DNA from: Candidatus Eisenbergiella merdipullorum
GTDB taxonomy: Bacteria; Bacillota; Clostridia; Lachnospirales; Lachnospiraceae
Direction: 5' to 3'
NCBI GenBank assembly: GCA_019118445.1
Contig: DWYY01000158.1
Coordinates: forward strand, 1 to 55,577
DNA length: 55,577 nt
Shown: positions 36,183 through 44,279 of the stretch, one piece after another
Layout of the letters: each line of letters starts with the position of its first letter
Numbering within the stretch: the stretch's first letter is position 1
Position numbers and translations under genes: made by a program
Notes under the pieces: generated by a model
Told to the model about the DNA's origin: nothing
The model's input: only the letters and a program-made list of their open reading frames with translations
Databases searched by the model: none

Positions 36183-36817
36183 CCAAAAAATTCCTCCTCG
36201 ATCATCCTGCACAGGGCATGATATACCGGCAGATGCAGTTCCTGAACGTCCGGCGTAAAGGAAGCGGGCACACAAATGCAGACATCGCATAACTCCTTCA
36301 GCCTTCCGCCGCCCTCTCCGGTCAGCCCGATCGCAGCCATCCCCTTTACCCTTGCGGTTTCCACAGCGTAGATCACGTTTTTGGAATTGCCGGAGGTACT
36401 GATGCCGAGCAGCGCGCTCTCCGGGTTTCCGTAGCCATATACCTGCTGCGCGAAGACCAGCTCCGGAACAGCGTCATTCGCATAGGCCGTGGAAAGCGCG
36501 ATATTTCCCGTCAGAGGGATCGCCGGCAGACTTCCCTGCAGCTTTTCTCCCAGCAGCTTTCCATATTCCGAAGATATCTTCATAAATTTTTCCTTTTCCG
36601 CCTCCGGCAGGGGCCTCTTTACCGCGAACTCCTTCATCAGCTCTCCGACGATATGCTCGCTGTCCGCTCCACTTCCGCCGTTTCCGCAGACCAGAAGCAG
36701 TCCTTTATTTTCATAGGTTTTCCTTAGGATTTCAAAGGCTTTCCAGATTTCCTCCCTGCATCCTTGCAGAACGGGATATCTTTCCACCAGTCTGTCCAGT
36801 TCTTTTTTTGCCGACAT
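36179..36817 (-). CDS. SIS-domain phosphosugar isomerase (GmhA-like)
   Basis: This 212-aa single SIS domain has the phosphosugar-binding loop LLVCGNGGSGADSEHIVGEL, and a second conserved stretch LLGISTSGNSKNVIYA. This pattern is closest to sedoheptulose-7-phosphate isomerase (GmhA) and related phosphosugar isomerases. The start at 36817 has the SD AAAGGAAAGG. It is translationally coupled to the ROK kinase by an ATGA overlap, suggesting that the two act in sequence on one sugar phosphate. No other heptose-pathway genes are present, so a role in LPS-type heptose synthesis is unlikely. Confidence 0.87.
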   Translation of the reverse strand: MSAKKELDRLVERYPVLQGCREEIWKAFEILRKTYENKGLLLVCGNGGSGADSEHIVGELMKEFAVKRPLPEAEKEKFMKISSEYGKLLGEKLQGSLPAIPLTGNIALSTAYANDAVPELVFAQQVYGYGNPESALLGISTSGNSKNVIYAVETARVKGMAAIGLTGEGGGRLKELCDVCICVPASFTPDVQELHLPVYHALCRMIEEEFFG

Positions 36818-36836
36818 AGCCGTATTCCTTTCCTTT

Positions 36837-38117
36837 TTACTCCAGTCTGAGCTTTTCCATCGCCTTATACACAAATTCCGGGGTTCCGAAGCTGCCGGAT
36901 TTTAAGACCATCCGGTAATGGGGCTCTTCCACGCTTTCGCAGGTGGGCAGCCCCGCTTCGATCTCTTCCAGCACCTTCATCCCCCTCACACCGAGATGAG
37001 CACACAGAGAAGCGGAAGTATCCCCTCCACAGACGATGATCCGCCGTATTTTAAGCCGCATGATCGCTTTTTGGGAGATCACGGAAAGCAGGCCGGAAAC
37101 CATGGAGGAAACTTCCGTATTGTCAATGCCTTTCTTTGCAGCCATCCTCTTGGTCTGTTCCACCTCTTCCGGGCGGTTCATGGAATGGATCATGACAAAA
37201 TCCGAGGTTCTGTACGCCTTTTCAATCTCCGTAAGGACCCGTTCCTCTTCCGCTTTTTTCTCCTGCCCGTCGAATACCCTTGTGGTATCCACAGTGATCA
37301 CCGGATACCCTTTTTCCTTCATATATGCCGTCTGGCCGATGGTCTGAGGCGTCAGGCTGCCCGCCATACAGAATACCTTATCCTGCACCACACGAAACGC
37401 ATGAGGCTTTTGCTTCTGCCTCCTGCCCGCTTCCAGACGCGCCAGGTACTCGGAAAGCGCCGAGCTTCCGCAGAGAACCTTCTCTTCTCTCAACACTCTT
37501 GCAAGAAGCTCCAGATCCCGGTTGTCGCGCACATCCATGATCACATAGCTGTACCGGCCCCTGGCATCCTCCAGCGCCTGCCTGACAGCCTCCTCCCCAC
37601 GGTCATAGACCTCATAATGGATGGCTCCGACCTTCCGCTTCGTCTGCTCCTGCAGGATCTCCACCAGATCAGACTTCCTCATGGGATGGACCGGATCATT
37701 CCGGAACTGGGAATTTTCCAGAAGCGTTCCATTCACATAGTGAAGGCTGTGGAGCGTGGTTCTCCCATTATTCGGGAATCCCAGCACCACTACGGCAAAT
37801 TCCTCTCCCAGCGCATCCAGCATGGCATCAAATTCCGCGCCGATATTCCCGCGGAAGACGGAGCATTGTTTATCAATATACTGCGTTACATTCTCCTTTG
37901 GCAGTCTTTCCAGCGCATGGAACACCTTATGATACGCATTTTCATGGGTATCAAACCTGGAATCCGTGTCAATGATCAGAGCATCACAGGGAGGATATTC
38001 TGTACTTCCTTCCTCTTCATAGCTGTAAACATAAGCATCCAGACCTGCCTTCGCATACATGATGCCAATATCATTGGCCCCTGTCACATCATCTGCTATC
38101 ACAATTGTTCCGGGCAT
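36837..38117 (-). CDS. Four-carbon acid sugar kinase family protein (DUF1537)
   Basis: This 426-aa protein carries the N-terminal DDVTGAND substrate domain and the C-terminal nucleotide-binding motif VCGGDTSASL of the former DUF1537 family, now known from D-threonate, D-erythronate and 3-oxo-tetronate kinases (DtnK/OtnK). It would phosphorylate an acid sugar for later oxidation or decarboxylation. The usual partners (PdxA2 or the LtnD/OtnC/OtnI set) are not adjacent; only a generic class II aldolase occurs 10 kb downstream. It is followed by the SIS gene at 19 bp. The true substrate in this glycan locus is therefore uncertain. Confidence 0.87.
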   Translation of the reverse strand: MPGTIVIADDVTGANDIGIMYAKAGLDAYVYSYEEEGSTEYPPCDALIIDTDSRFDTHENAYHKVFHALERLPKENVTQYIDKQCSVFRGNIGAEFDAMLDALGEEFAVVVLGFPNNGRTTLHSLHYVNGTLLENSQFRNDPVHPMRKSDLVEILQEQTKRKVGAIHYEVYDRGEEAVRQALEDARGRYSYVIMDVRDNRDLELLARVLREEKVLCGSSALSEYLARLEAGRRQKQKPHAFRVVQDKVFCMAGSLTPQTIGQTAYMKEKGYPVITVDTTRVFDGQEKKAEEERVLTEIEKAYRTSDFVMIHSMNRPEEVEQTKRMAAKKGIDNTEVSSMVSGLLSVISQKAIMRLKIRRIIVCGGDTSASLCAHLGVRGMKVLEEIEAGLPTCESVEEPHYRMVLKSGSFGTPEFVYKAMEKLRLE

Positions 38118-38133
38118 GTTTTAAACCTCGTTT

Positions 38134-38149
38134 CCGCCGCCTGCGGCGG
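38134..38149 (-). repeat. GC-rich intercistronic hairpin
   Basis: CCGCCGC-CT-GCGGCGG is a perfect dyad in the 50-bp gap between the GH38 at 38168 and the DUF1537 kinase. It has no U-tract, so it is more likely an mRNA stability or processing element than a terminator. Confidence 0.6.
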
Positions 38150-38167
38150 CATGTCAAAATAAATCGT

Positions 38168-40591
38168 TCACATTTCAAGCAAATTCACTTCCGTCACAGG
38201 AAGGCTGCTGTCATAGGGGAGCTTCACTGTCTTGATCTCGCAGGGCTCAAATGAAAGCCGTACCTCCCGGTCCATAAAGGGCACCTTGAGTACCGCCTCA
38301 CCGGATTGCTTCTTTGTTTCCCACGCACGGATGATAATGCCATCCTTCTCTTCGCTTTCTTTTACGGCGCCGATCAGGGCATGGGAACATTCCAGGGACA
38401 GGAAGGACTGCGCCTGCGGCTGTTTTCCCGCATGATAGGTTTCGATCACCGTCAGAGGCCGCACATTGATCTCCTTTGCGTGCTGGATCACATCCGCATC
38501 CTTCCAGGAACCTTCGTGAGGGATCAGGATATAAGTGAATTCCTGCAGACCGTCGTCCACATATTTATACTCCATTCCCTCTTCCAGCTTCTTAGGATCG
38601 TGATGAGCAAAAACGGAATTTTTCAGCACCGTCAGATTCATCTCATCCACGTCCATATTGTAGCTGTACTTCGCGTCATTTGCGATCGCAAGGCCATACA
38701 TCACAGGCTTTTTGAAATGCTCTCCCGTAAAGTCAAACCAGGTCTGTCCGGGTTCCTCCTCTCCGTTCGCGCTCTTTTCAATGTAGCCATAGGGGATCTC
38801 ATAGGTGGGCCTGCGGAAATTCAGATTCACCGGATACTTGATCTTCAGCTGGGTCTGCGGCTCTCTCCAGTCCACCTGCACCTTCACCTCCACATAGTCC
38901 AGATCCCGGTACAGCCGGAAATCCTGAACCACAAAGGAACGGTTATACTGATACTTGATCCTGAGCGCAGAGCGCACCGGGCCTTCCTCCAGGACCTTCA
39001 TGTAAACCATTTTCATATTCCCAAGCTGCTTGTCAAACTTATAAATGTTGTGAGCCCAGGTATCATATTTATCTTCGATCACCGCAAGACGTCCGCCTTC
39101 CCGGCGCAGCACCTCCAGATCCGCCTTCTTATCATAAAGGCTTTCCATATATCCGCTGCATGCCGAGAATTTCAGCCGGAACCGGTCGTTTTCCAGCGTG
39201 GTATCCGTCACTGCCACCTTAGGGAAACGGGGCGCGTCCTCCACATTCAGATACAGCTTGAACAGGGCATACCCCATGCTCGGCAGATCCGCCACAAACA
39301 GAAGGCGGGACTGTCCGTTTACCGTAGCCTCCGACTGGATCCTCTGGGCCGGGATCACATTGCCCTCATGATCGGTGAGCTTGAAATCATCATTGCTTAA
39401 ACCGCGTACCTCCAGATCGATAGCCATTTTCCCTTCCCAGGCGTGGGAATTGAATACAACGATGGGGCGCATGGTCACATCCTCTTCAATATCGATATCC
39501 CAGGAGATGGCCTGAATGGCATAATTTAAATTTTCCTGTCCGATAGCCATAGCCCTCCCATACTGGTAAGAGGCGTCGTCATAAGCGGAAGGGATGCTGG
39601 TTCCCGCCAGGATATCATGGAACTGATCAAACAGGACGCCCTTCCACGCTTTTCCGAAATCATCCGGATAGGGCTGACCCTCCACCAGATTGGCGATGGC
39701 GCTCCAGCTCTCGGCCTCGATCAGCTTATTCTCCGCACGGCGGTTCTCCCGCTTCACCCGGGACATGACGCTGTAGCAGCCGCTTGCGTGATGCTGCAGA
39801 TCCCCGGTATATTCCGGATAGGTCTTCCCGTTCTTTCTCACCGAATCAAAGAAATGTTCCATTGTATCCATTTCCATGACAGGCATGTCCTCTCTGGCAT
39901 TCAGCTCATGGATGCTGCGGATGTTCTCCTTCGTAGGGCCGCCGCCGTGGTTGCCCACGCCGTAGAACAGCATCAGCTCATCTTCCCCATCCTCCAGCTC
40001 GCATTTCAGCCGGTCGGCATACTTCTCCAGATCCTTTCCCCAGGTGCAGTATTCATAGGGGATCCGATAGGTCATCACCTCACTGCCGTCCATGGACTTC
40101 CAGCAAAAGATCCTGCCCGGAAGCCCTTTTTCATTCGGCATGGGACGCATGAACACATAGTTCTTCATGCCGCTTTTTTTCATGATCTGCGGCAGATTTC
40201 CGTTATGGCCGAAGCTGTCCACATTGTAGCCGGTAACTGCCATTTTCCCGAATTTCTCCAGGAAATATCTCTGTCCGTACAGTCCCTGCCGCACAAAGGC
40301 TTCCCCGGACGGGATGTTGCAGTCCGGCTGGATCCACCAGCCTCCGGCCAGCTCCCATCTGCCTTCCTTCACCCTCTGCCTGATCTCTTCAAACATGGCC
40401 GGGTTGTTCTTCTCGATCCATTCATAATATGCCGCAGAGCTGCAGGTGAAGACAAAATCCTCATCCTCCTTCATCCGGTCCAGTGCGGAGCGGAACGTGG
40501 CCTTCGCTTCCTGAAAGCCCTCCTGCCAGTTCCACAGCCATACCGGATCCAGATGCGCGTTTCCTATCATATATAACTTTTTCTCTTTCAT
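38168..40591 (-). CDS. GH38 alpha-mannosidase (copy 4)
   Basis: This 807-aa predicted alpha-mannosidase has the same layout as copies 1 and 2. Motifs: GNAHLDPVWLWN (Leu replaces the usual Ile), YNVDSFGHNG with the nucleophile Asp, WWIQPDCNIPSGEAFVRQG, GVGNHGGGPT and FDQFHDILAGTS. The SD is AAGGAATCTGGAG. It is cytoplasmic and complete at both ends. It is the first glycosidase after the transporter and kinase genes in the direction of transcription, separated from the ABC exporter by a 77-bp gap with no clear promoter. Confidence 0.93.
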   Translation of the reverse strand: MKEKKLYMIGNAHLDPVWLWNWQEGFQEAKATFRSALDRMKEDEDFVFTCSSAAYYEWIEKNNPAMFEEIRQRVKEGRWELAGGWWIQPDCNIPSGEAFVRQGLYGQRYFLEKFGKMAVTGYNVDSFGHNGNLPQIMKKSGMKNYVFMRPMPNEKGLPGRIFCWKSMDGSEVMTYRIPYEYCTWGKDLEKYADRLKCELEDGEDELMLFYGVGNHGGGPTKENIRSIHELNAREDMPVMEMDTMEHFFDSVRKNGKTYPEYTGDLQHHASGCYSVMSRVKRENRRAENKLIEAESWSAIANLVEGQPYPDDFGKAWKGVLFDQFHDILAGTSIPSAYDDASYQYGRAMAIGQENLNYAIQAISWDIDIEEDVTMRPIVVFNSHAWEGKMAIDLEVRGLSNDDFKLTDHEGNVIPAQRIQSEATVNGQSRLLFVADLPSMGYALFKLYLNVEDAPRFPKVAVTDTTLENDRFRLKFSACSGYMESLYDKKADLEVLRREGGRLAVIEDKYDTWAHNIYKFDKQLGNMKMVYMKVLEEGPVRSALRIKYQYNRSFVVQDFRLYRDLDYVEVKVQVDWREPQTQLKIKYPVNLNFRRPTYEIPYGYIEKSANGEEEPGQTWFDFTGEHFKKPVMYGLAIANDAKYSYNMDVDEMNLTVLKNSVFAHHDPKKLEEGMEYKYVDDGLQEFTYILIPHEGSWKDADVIQHAKEINVRPLTVIETYHAGKQPQAQSFLSLECSHALIGAVKESEEKDGIIIRAWETKKQSGEAVLKVPFMDREVRLSFEPCEIKTVKLPYDSSLPVTEVNLLEM

Positions 40592-40668
40592 CTCCAGATT
40601 CCTTTCCTTATTTTTCTTAATAGATATGAATTACAGCCGCTTTCTCCTGCCGCGCTTCCTTTTGCCCT

Positions 40669-41475
40669 TCAGCCGTTCGCGCTGGTGTATCTGCGCACGC
40701 CGGCCTGAAACATTTTCCTGGACAGGACAAAAGCCAGAAGCGGGACCGCGATCCCCCACACAAGCTGCAGCGCCGACAGCTTTCCCAAAACCGCCATCCC
40801 CGGCCAGTTCGTCACCAGAAAGATGGGGATCAGGAACGTACCGATCTGCTTGATGATCTTAGGGTAGAGCTCCATCGGCATATTGTTATAATCCCACAGG
40901 GCCGAATACAGGGTGTTGACCGCATTCAGCGAAGTCACCCAGAATACAAGCAGGGAAGCCATCAGCCCTAAGGAGTAGGTCAGGACGATCCCGCAGATCA
41001 GGTAAAATACAAAAACCGCAATGCCGGAAAGCGTAACGGCAATCCCGCTCCTGTTCCAGCCATACACGATCAGGGCCGTTCCCACAAACACATTCGGGCA
41101 GGCCAGCGCGAAATTATATTTTCCAAAGGTCTGCAGGAACTGGAGCGATCCCGGCTTTGTCATGATCAGATCCAGATCCCCCTTCACCACCGTATCCGGA
41201 ATGCTGTTCACCCCGCTTAAAAGCATCCAGATACCTGTCATGAAAATATAGGTGCCGACAAAAACGATCACCATATCCGGAGTCAGGCTCCCCACATTCA
41301 TTCCCGTCGTGATCACCACATACAGATAGACTAGCTTGATGAGCATATAGGCCAGCTCCACGCAGACTCCCGAAGCAAAGTTCAGCGGATATTCCATCAC
41401 CGACTGTAGGGAAAGCTTTCCGAAATGGACGGCGACCTTCACATACCATCCGAATTCATGTAACCTTTCTTTCAT
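40669..41475 (-). CDS. ABC-2-type exporter permease, subunit 2
   Basis: This 268-aa membrane protein has about six hydrophobic segments and belongs to the ABC-2 permease group with ABC2_membrane_6 (DUF990-like) architecture. It pairs with the permease at 41500 and the ATPase at 42320. The start at 41475 is set by GGAGGGAGAC; the ATG at 41487 is within the SD region. It is too small to be self-sufficient, so a heterodimeric exporter is expected. The exported substrate is unknown; relatives move lipids, drugs or polysaccharide precursors. Confidence 0.85.
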   Translation of the reverse strand: MKERLHEFGWYVKVAVHFGKLSLQSVMEYPLNFASGVCVELAYMLIKLVYLYVVITTGMNVGSLTPDMVIVFVGTYIFMTGIWMLLSGVNSIPDTVVKGDLDLIMTKPGSLQFLQTFGKYNFALACPNVFVGTALIVYGWNRSGIAVTLSGIAVFVFYLICGIVLTYSLGLMASLLVFWVTSLNAVNTLYSALWDYNNMPMELYPKIIKQIGTFLIPIFLVTNWPGMAVLGKLSALQLVWGIAVPLLAFVLSRKMFQAGVRRYTSANG

Positions 41476-41499
41476 GTCTCCCTCCATACTTCTTCCGCA

Positions 41500-42300
41500 T
41501 TATCCTCCGACCGCCACATATTTTTTCAGCCCGCGCGACCAGGCGATCCGGGCCAGGACGGCGAGGATCAGGATCCAGACAAGCTGGATCCCAAGCACCT
41601 GGACAGCCTCCGCTGCCGGAACCGTCCCGGCCAGGATCTGGATGGGATAGTTCACCGTATAGGTCAGCGGGATATATCTCGCGATCGCTTCATAGGTGCT
41701 TCCGAATACGGAAACCGGAAAAACGCCCCCGCTCATGACCATGATCACCACGCTCATCGCATGGAAAAAATTTCCAATCTCCGTCAGCCAGAAGGCCAGC
41801 ATGCTGAGACAGAAAAAAAGGAAAAAATTCAGGATGGCCGCCAGGATCAGGGATGGGAAAAAAAGCGCCACCGAAGCGGGCGATACCGTAAAGTCCACCG
41901 CAAAAAACAGCACGGCCAGAGCCGCAAAGGTCACAAATATCATGGTGATCATCGCGGAAAACTTGTTCCCCACCGCATCGCATAATCGGAAGCCGATGTA
42001 ATTGACCGGTCTCACCAGATATTTGGCAATGCCTCCGGAATGGATATCCTCATTCACCGTATATTCCACTCCGGTCGCAGTGAATTTGCTCACCGCCCCC
42101 GCCACCACCACATACATGATCATCTGCGGGAATGTATAGCCGTACAGCGCGTCCCCGCCGCTTCCCGAATACATGCTGATCCAGATGAATACCTGCATGA
42201 TGATGGGAAATACCGTGCTCAGCAGGTTCATAAAAAAGTCAAATCGAAATTCCATGGAGTTGGAAACCCCAACCAGAAAGGCCGTCTTATATTTCCGCAT
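41500..42300 (-). CDS. ABC-2-type exporter permease, subunit 1
   Basis: This 266-aa integral membrane protein has about six transmembrane segments and the conserved N-terminal pattern (MEFRFDFFMNLLSTVFPIIMQ), followed by a long loop containing the EYTVNEDIHSG and KYLVRPVNY motifs typical of this ABC-2 family. The start at 42300 has GGTGAGGG upstream. It is encoded 19 bp after the ATPase and 24 bp before the partner permease, so all three subunits come from one transcript. Confidence 0.87.
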   Translation of the reverse strand: MRKYKTAFLVGVSNSMEFRFDFFMNLLSTVFPIIMQVFIWISMYSGSGGDALYGYTFPQMIMYVVVAGAVSKFTATGVEYTVNEDIHSGGIAKYLVRPVNYIGFRLCDAVGNKFSAMITMIFVTFAALAVLFFAVDFTVSPASVALFFPSLILAAILNFFLFFCLSMLAFWLTEIGNFFHAMSVVIMVMSGGVFPVSVFGSTYEAIARYIPLTYTVNYPIQILAGTVPAAEAVQVLGIQLVWILILAVLARIAWSRGLKKYVAVGG

Positions 42301-42319
42301 GACACATCCCTCACCTTTC

Positions 42320-43291
42320 TTAGGCGTACAGACGCGCAATGCTCTCTTCCAGCGGCACGGCGTCGATTTCCAGATCCGCCGCCGGAAAAGCTTCGCACAG
42401 CCTGCGGATCAGCCCTGTGGTTTCCCCCGCCGCGCACTCCAGAGACGCCTTCAGAGGCTCCCATTCCCGCACCGCTCCGAATCCGTCCAGCTCTTCCTTT
42501 GCGACCGGACGGTCCCAGGTTACCTTTACCACCCTCCTGTCGGAAAAAATATCCCGGATATGCTCCAGCGTCCCGTCATAAACCAGGCTTCCGTGGCTGA
42601 TCACCATGGTGCGCCGGCACAGCTCCTCCACATCCTTCAGGTAATGGCTGGTCAGAAGCATCGTGGCCCCGTATTTCCGATTGTATTCCTTTAAAAATTC
42701 CCTGATATTGCTCTGGGCGATAAAATCCAGGCCGATGGTAGGCTCGTCCAGAAAGATCACCCTCGGACGATGCAAAAGGGCAGCGATCATCTCCATCTTC
42801 ATCCTTTCCCCAAGGGAAAGGCGTCTGACCTGCACCCTTAAAAATTCCTCCACGCCGAACAGGCTGACCAGCTCGTCCAGCGTTTTCTTATACTCCTCAT
42901 CAGATAATTCATAAATGTCTTTATTCAGTTCAAAGGAATCGATCGCCGGAAGGTTCAGCCATAGCTGGGACTTCTGTCCGGCGACATAAGCAAACTGCTT
43001 TTTGAACGCTTTCTTTCTCTCCCACGGAATATAGCCGTTCACATGTACTCCCCCAGAAGTGGGATAGAGGATCCCGGAAAGCATTTTTATGGTCGTCGTC
43101 TTTCCAGCTCCGTTCGGCCCCAGGAATCCTACAATCTCACCCTCCGGAATGCGAAAAGAGATGTCCTTTACCGCATGCCGGATGTTCTGCGTCCTGTGAA
43201 ACAGGTTTTTGACCGAGCTCTTCATGCCCGCATCCTTTTCATAATAGGTGAAATCCCGACAGAGATGTTCCACCACGATTCCCCGTTCCAT
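42320..43291 (-). CDS. ABC exporter ATP-binding protein
   Basis: This 323-aa ATPase has Walker A GPNGAGKTT at 58-66, signature LSLGERMKME, Walker B VIFLDEPTIGLD and the H-loop LTSHYLKD. It also has the C-terminal ~100-residue extension of the DrrA-type exporter group. It works with the two adjacent ABC-2 permeases. It is not the missing ATPase of the sugar importer, whose ATPases have the MalK/UgpC layout with an OB-fold tail. The Lys-rich insert (KSSVKNLFHR) before Walker A is characteristic of this exporter group. SD GAGGGAGAA. It lies 31 bp after the aldolase. Confidence 0.92.
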   Translation of the reverse strand: MERGIVVEHLCRDFTYYEKDAGMKSSVKNLFHRTQNIRHAVKDISFRIPEGEIVGFLGPNGAGKTTTIKMLSGILYPTSGGVHVNGYIPWERKKAFKKQFAYVAGQKSQLWLNLPAIDSFELNKDIYELSDEEYKKTLDELVSLFGVEEFLRVQVRRLSLGERMKMEMIAALLHRPRVIFLDEPTIGLDFIAQSNIREFLKEYNRKYGATMLLTSHYLKDVEELCRRTMVISHGSLVYDGTLEHIRDIFSDRRVVKVTWDRPVAKEELDGFGAVREWEPLKASLECAAGETTGLIRRLCEAFPAADLEIDAVPLEESIARLYA

Positions 43292-43322
43292 AATTCTCCC
43301 TCATTTACCGTGTCTGGTCGAC

Positions 43323-44279
43323 TCAGTTCTGCGTGCCTGCCATGCTTTCTTCGGTCCTGAAATAAACGGTGGAAAAATGTTTGACAATCTCCGGCGCTTT
43401 TCCTGCGCTTAACAGATAATTCTTAATTTTATCCTCTACCAGCAGCCTTACCGCTTCCTGGCATTTTTCGATCACATCCTCCGGATAGGCATTCAGCTCC
43501 GCTTCCGTCATGTGTCCTTCTCTTCCCACGACCGCCAGCATCGCCAGTTCCAGATCTGTCGCGATATTGACCTTGCTCACGCCTCCGGAGGGCATCTGAG
43601 CCGCCTTCGTCACCATCTCGCTGGGAACGCCTGATCCCCCGTGCAGGACAAGCGGCGTATCCGTCAGCTTATTGATGGCCTCCAGGATGGCATAGTCTAC
43701 CTTAGGCTGCCTTACCGTATAGACGCCATGCGCTGTTCCAACGGATACCGCCAGGCAGTCCACATTCGTTTCCTCGCAAAAGGACTTTGCTTCCTGAGGA
43801 TCCGTATACATCTCTTCATCCTTATCCGTCTCCACGAAATCCGTGGTCCCGATCTTTCCCAGCTCCGCTTCCACCGTGATGTTTCTCGGATGAGCCATGG
43901 CGACCACCTCTTTGGTCACCGCAACATTGTCCGCATATTCCATCTCAGACGCATCGATCATCACGGAGGTAAATCCCGCGTCCATTGCTTCACGGATCAC
44001 GTCCAGCGTCTTGGTATGATCCAGATGAAGTGCCAGGGGTACCTGGGGATCCAGCTCCTTCACCACACGGTAGAATTCATCCGCGAATTCCTTCACTCCT
44101 ACCTTGTGCCGGATCACTTCCTTCTCTGAGAGCTGTACGATCACCGGGGAATTGGTATTGACCGCCGCCTGAATGATCGGTTTGATCAGTTTCGTATACC
44201 TTGCGGAAAAAGAGCCCACCGCATATCTGTTTTCCCTTGCATCCTTTAAAAGTTCCGTTAAATTCTGTACGTTAGACAT
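43323..44279 (-). CDS. Class II ketose-bisphosphate aldolase
   Basis: This 318-aa zinc aldolase is of the fructose/tagatose-bisphosphate family. Zinc and active-site motifs are visible: ALHLDHTKTLD, VEAELGKIG, VSVGTAHGVY, LHGGSGVPSE and SKVNIATDLE. It would cleave a ketose-bisphosphate to dihydroxyacetone phosphate and an aldehyde phosphate. The start at 44279 overlaps the FGGY kinase stop by 8 bp with AAGGAGA upstream, which indicates translational coupling. The kinase probably makes its substrate, or a phosphoketose one step before it. A tagatose-bisphosphate or a less usual ketose is equally possible. Confidence 0.92.
   Translation of the reverse strand: MSNVQNLTELLKDARENRYAVGSFSARYTKLIKPIIQAAVNTNSPVIVQLSEKEVIRHKVGVKEFADEFYRVVKELDPQVPLALHLDHTKTLDVIREAMDAGFTSVMIDASEMEYADNVAVTKEVVAMAHPRNITVEAELGKIGTTDFVETDKDEEMYTDPQEAKSFCEETNVDCLAVSVGTAHGVYTVRQPKVDYAILEAINKLTDTPLVLHGGSGVPSEMVTKAAQMPSGGVSKVNIATDLELAMLAVVGREGHMTEAELNAYPEDVIEKCQEAVRLLVEDKIKNYLLSAGKAPEIVKHFSTVYFRTEESMAGTQN

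Noticed and set aside
40592-40668. Internal promoter ahead of GH38 copy 4
   Set aside because: The gap is moderately AT-rich, but no -35/-10 pair with acceptable spacing could be found.
42320-43291. ATPase of the sugar importer
   Set aside because: Its C-terminal region and adjacent ABC-2 permeases fit an exporter, and it is 3.2 kb from the importer permeases.
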